From positions 7,675,001 to 7,739,000 of the forward strand of contig JAPTOF010000002.1 of the NCBI GenBank assembly GCA_028554755.1: a stretch of DNA of 64,000 bases, written 5' to 3'. The stretch is from Cordia subcordata. Taxonomy: Eukaryota > Streptophyta > Magnoliopsida > Boraginales > Cordiaceae. Each line of letters starts with the position of its first letter. Position 1 is the stretch's first letter. Made by a program: the position numbers and the translations under genes. Below are positions 61,694-64,000 of the stretch, one piece after another. The notes under the pieces were generated by a model. It saw only the letters and a program-made list of their open reading frames with translations. It was not told the origin of the DNA and did not search any database.

Positions 61694-63128
61694 ATGGATT
61701 CTCAGACCTCTATACTCTCTCAAGCTGAGCAAGAAAAACTCATTGACAAACTTGAAATCTTCAAGATCCAGGGCAGGGATAAACCAGGCCACGCGGTCCT
61801 CCGCATCATCGGAAAATTTTTCCCTGGTAACATCATAACGACTAACATGTGATGCGATCTACGCCCTTATGAATTACGAGAGTATTATATTATTATTACG
61901 GTGCCATAACGACTATCATGTAACTCTATTTCTCTTACTCGTTTGGATGTTTCAGCAAAGATTGTGAGCCTGGAAGCCTTAAAGAAGTACCTGGATGAGA
62001 AGATTTTTCCAGGTTTGGGTGAAAGGCCATTTTCAGTGGTGTATGTGCACTCAGGGGTCAACAGGGCTGAAAACTTTCCAGGGATTTCAGCCCTGAGATC
62101 GATCTACGAATCGATTCCTGCTGATATTAAAGATCACCTGGAAGCTGTTTATTTTCTTCACCCTGATTTCCAGTCCCGGCTCTTCTTTGCCACCTTTGGT
62201 CGCTTCATTTTTAGCGGAGGGTAAGAACTTTTCCAGGTTTCCGACTCCTGGATCCCCCTATAACGCTTATCCAAATTTGTTTGGTCCCTTATTTTTAACT
62301 CTTTTGACAATAAAGTCCTTATCTTACAGGACTTTTTTTTTGCAATTTGTGACGTTATTCCTTCTGAACTCAAAAAGCATAAAAAAGATAATGCTTCAGT
62401 TCTAACGACATCACAAATTGCGAAAATAAAAGGCTAAAAATGTTATTCTTTTAACTTTTATGAGTATCTATGAGTCAAGTAAGACGCTTCTCTGCCGAGA
62501 GTAGAAACAGGTGCCAACCTGTTACCCTCACCTGAGAGTAACAGGATAGAGAAACTCACAAAAACAAGAAAAAAGCTCCAACGAAGGAGATGTAGTGATG
62601 GACCAAAGTAGAGCTTGGCCCTCGTCTTGTCTTGCCAGATTGAGTTTGTGTTCCATAAGGAGCGCAAGACTAACGTTCTCACTAACTGCAAAGGTAACGG
62701 ACTGGATTGTTACATTTTAGAGATAAAGACTTAATTATCAAAAGGTCAAAAATAAGACTATGTAAGTCATTTGCCTTAGAATACACTAATACAGGATGGT
62801 CTTCGTTATTGACGTTATTAAAACTATTACAGTATCAAAATCTATGCACTTTACTATATTTTCTTTGTTACTGATGTGGAGTCTTGAATCATCGTTGGAA
62901 ATCTACAGGCTTTACGGGAAGCTGAAGTATTTGAACAGGTTGGAGTATCTGTGGGACAACGTGAGGAGAAAAGAAATGGAGATGCCAGATTTCGTGTATG
63001 ATCACGATGAGGATCTGGAGTATCGACCCACCATGGACTATGGCATGGAGAGTGATCACCCCAGAGTTTTTGCTTCTCCGATGGTTGACTGTCCAGTGTC
63101 CATGTATTCCATGAGGTGTATTTCTTAG
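61694..63128 (+). CDS. small SEC14/CRAL-TRIO-like protein
   Basis: Exons 61694-61826, 61956-62220 and 62909-63128 give 205 residues. The protein is nearly all one divergent CRAL-TRIO (CRAL-TRIO_2) fold: IQGRDKPGHAVLRIIGKFFP, then KYLDEKIFPGLGERPFSVVY, HSGVNRAENFPG, ADIKDHLEAVYFLHPDFQSR and FSGGLYGKLKYLNRLEYLW, ending in an acidic plant-specific tail with DHDEDLEYRPTMDYG. It resembles Arabidopsis AT4G35750, annotated as a SEC14 cytosolic factor family protein (from memory). It has no signal peptide or membrane segment and is probably cytosolic; lipid binding is inferred from the fold. The ATG follows ACC and is the first in the exon. MITEs lie immediately upstream. Confidence 0.92.
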
Positions 63129-64000
63129 GTACGATAGTTTGCTGGGTATTCGGATCATGTTATAATAATGTTACGAAGGAGATTCGATACTCTCTTGGCT
63201 TTTAGGTTGATTTTAGTTTCTTGCTTTGGGTTGTGTAGTCTCTATATATAATATTAGAAGAGTTTGATCTTACATAGAGTTACTACAACCTCAAGTGAAG
63301 CGTTGTATTATTAGTTTATTATTATTAAATTTGAGTTTTTTTATGCTGATACGAGGAGAAGTGGAATAGGAAGGATATCCAGCGATGAGGTGGAGTTCCA
63401 ATCATGTAAAAGTGTGATATGTATAGAATGATTAAATAGAAGTGCATAGTTTGTTTCGATTCGGCTGCCTTTAGCTGGAAGTTCAGAACTTATATACATC
63501 TAGGAATTGTAATCTAGTGGGAGCACAATACCAATTTCAGTTGGGTGTTCATTACAGGTATTACCGTACTAGAAATTGTTTTATTCCCGTTCGGACTTCT
63601 TAACAAAACGAGTTTAAGCGAGTTTTAAATGGATTTTTTTATCCGAATACCCCAAGTCATTCACGCAATTTCCATTTCTATTGGACTTCTAACCATATCA
63701 TTCACAGGCTGCATGATCTTGTTCCGTCTTTTTTAATAAGATGAGTTTAAGTAAGTTTTAAATGGATTCGTTGATCCTAGAACACTAAGTCATCCATCTC
63801 ATAGCCATTTCTATTAAACTTCTCACCACATCATTGAAAGACCATATGATGAGACAACCATAGGCTGGTTTAGAGGTTGAGTGACTTCGTTTCCAGATAT
63901 GAGATAAAGGTGTCTTTTTTTTTTTTTTCCAAAGGCAAGCACAAGTGAGCGTATTGATCAAAACTTCGACAAAAGTGAGATAAAGTATTTTTTTAACGCC
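63129..64000. other. 3' flank of the SEC14-like gene, with a two-copy repeat
   Basis: About 63581-63719 and 63720-63854 are two diverged copies of a ~135-bp unit (GAGTTTAAG(C/T)(G/A)AGTTTTAAATGGAT and CCATTTCTATT). A T tract with GCAAGCACAAGTGAGCGTAT near 63910 resembles the one at 4218. No further gene is seen. Confidence 0.5.

Noticed and set aside
1..64000. CRISPR arrays, operons, phage or bacterial islands
   Set aside because: The window is eukaryotic nuclear DNA; no such structure is present. The GC-rich island was considered as bacterial but shows no bacterial gene.

Overview
The window is nuclear DNA of a dicot-type flowering plant. It is AT-rich, with large intron-split genes, GT-AG introns, plant-specific families (ACT-domain STY kinase, MSL channels, MIR171) and many plant transposable elements. 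The species cannot be named from the sequence. All gene models were built by hand by joining exons at GT/AG sites in frame; every total is an exact multiple of three.

Layout: 294-1910 (minus) is a Zim17/DNL-type zinc-finger protein, probably organellar. 2985-3057 is a tRNA-Arg(ACG), followed by a threefold repeat that carries a stub of the tRNA 3' end. 3.1-16.9 kb is mostly MITEs and AT-rich repeats, but holds a MIR171 precursor on the minus strand (8944-9056). 17040-24725 is a 16-exon ACT-domain dual-specificity kinase of the STY8/17/46 group whose glycine-rich loop lacks its glycines. 26207-40918 is a tandem array of MscS-like channel genes: an 801-residue gene, a broken partial copy, and an 881-residue gene of the MSL4/5/6 type. 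41291-52383 is a decayed Ty1/copia element (minus) interrupted by two events. One is a solo LTR of a second element that itself holds a solo gypsy LTR; the other is a gypsy insertion whose gag is now fused in frame to copia integrase. 52941-54201 is a putative DNA element with a very GC-rich core. 54586-57219 encodes the U11/U12 snRNP 25K protein. 58.6-61.6 kb holds MITEs and a minisatellite. 61694-63128 encodes a small SEC14/CRAL-TRIO-like protein.

The genes do not form one pathway. From memory, a SEC14-like gene and STY17 lie close together in Arabidopsis (AT4G35750 and AT4G35780), so those two may mark an old syntenic block. The most notable items are the MIR171 hairpin, the kinase with the altered nucleotide-binding loop, the MSL array, the retrotransposon nest with its chimeric ORF, and the GC-rich island.
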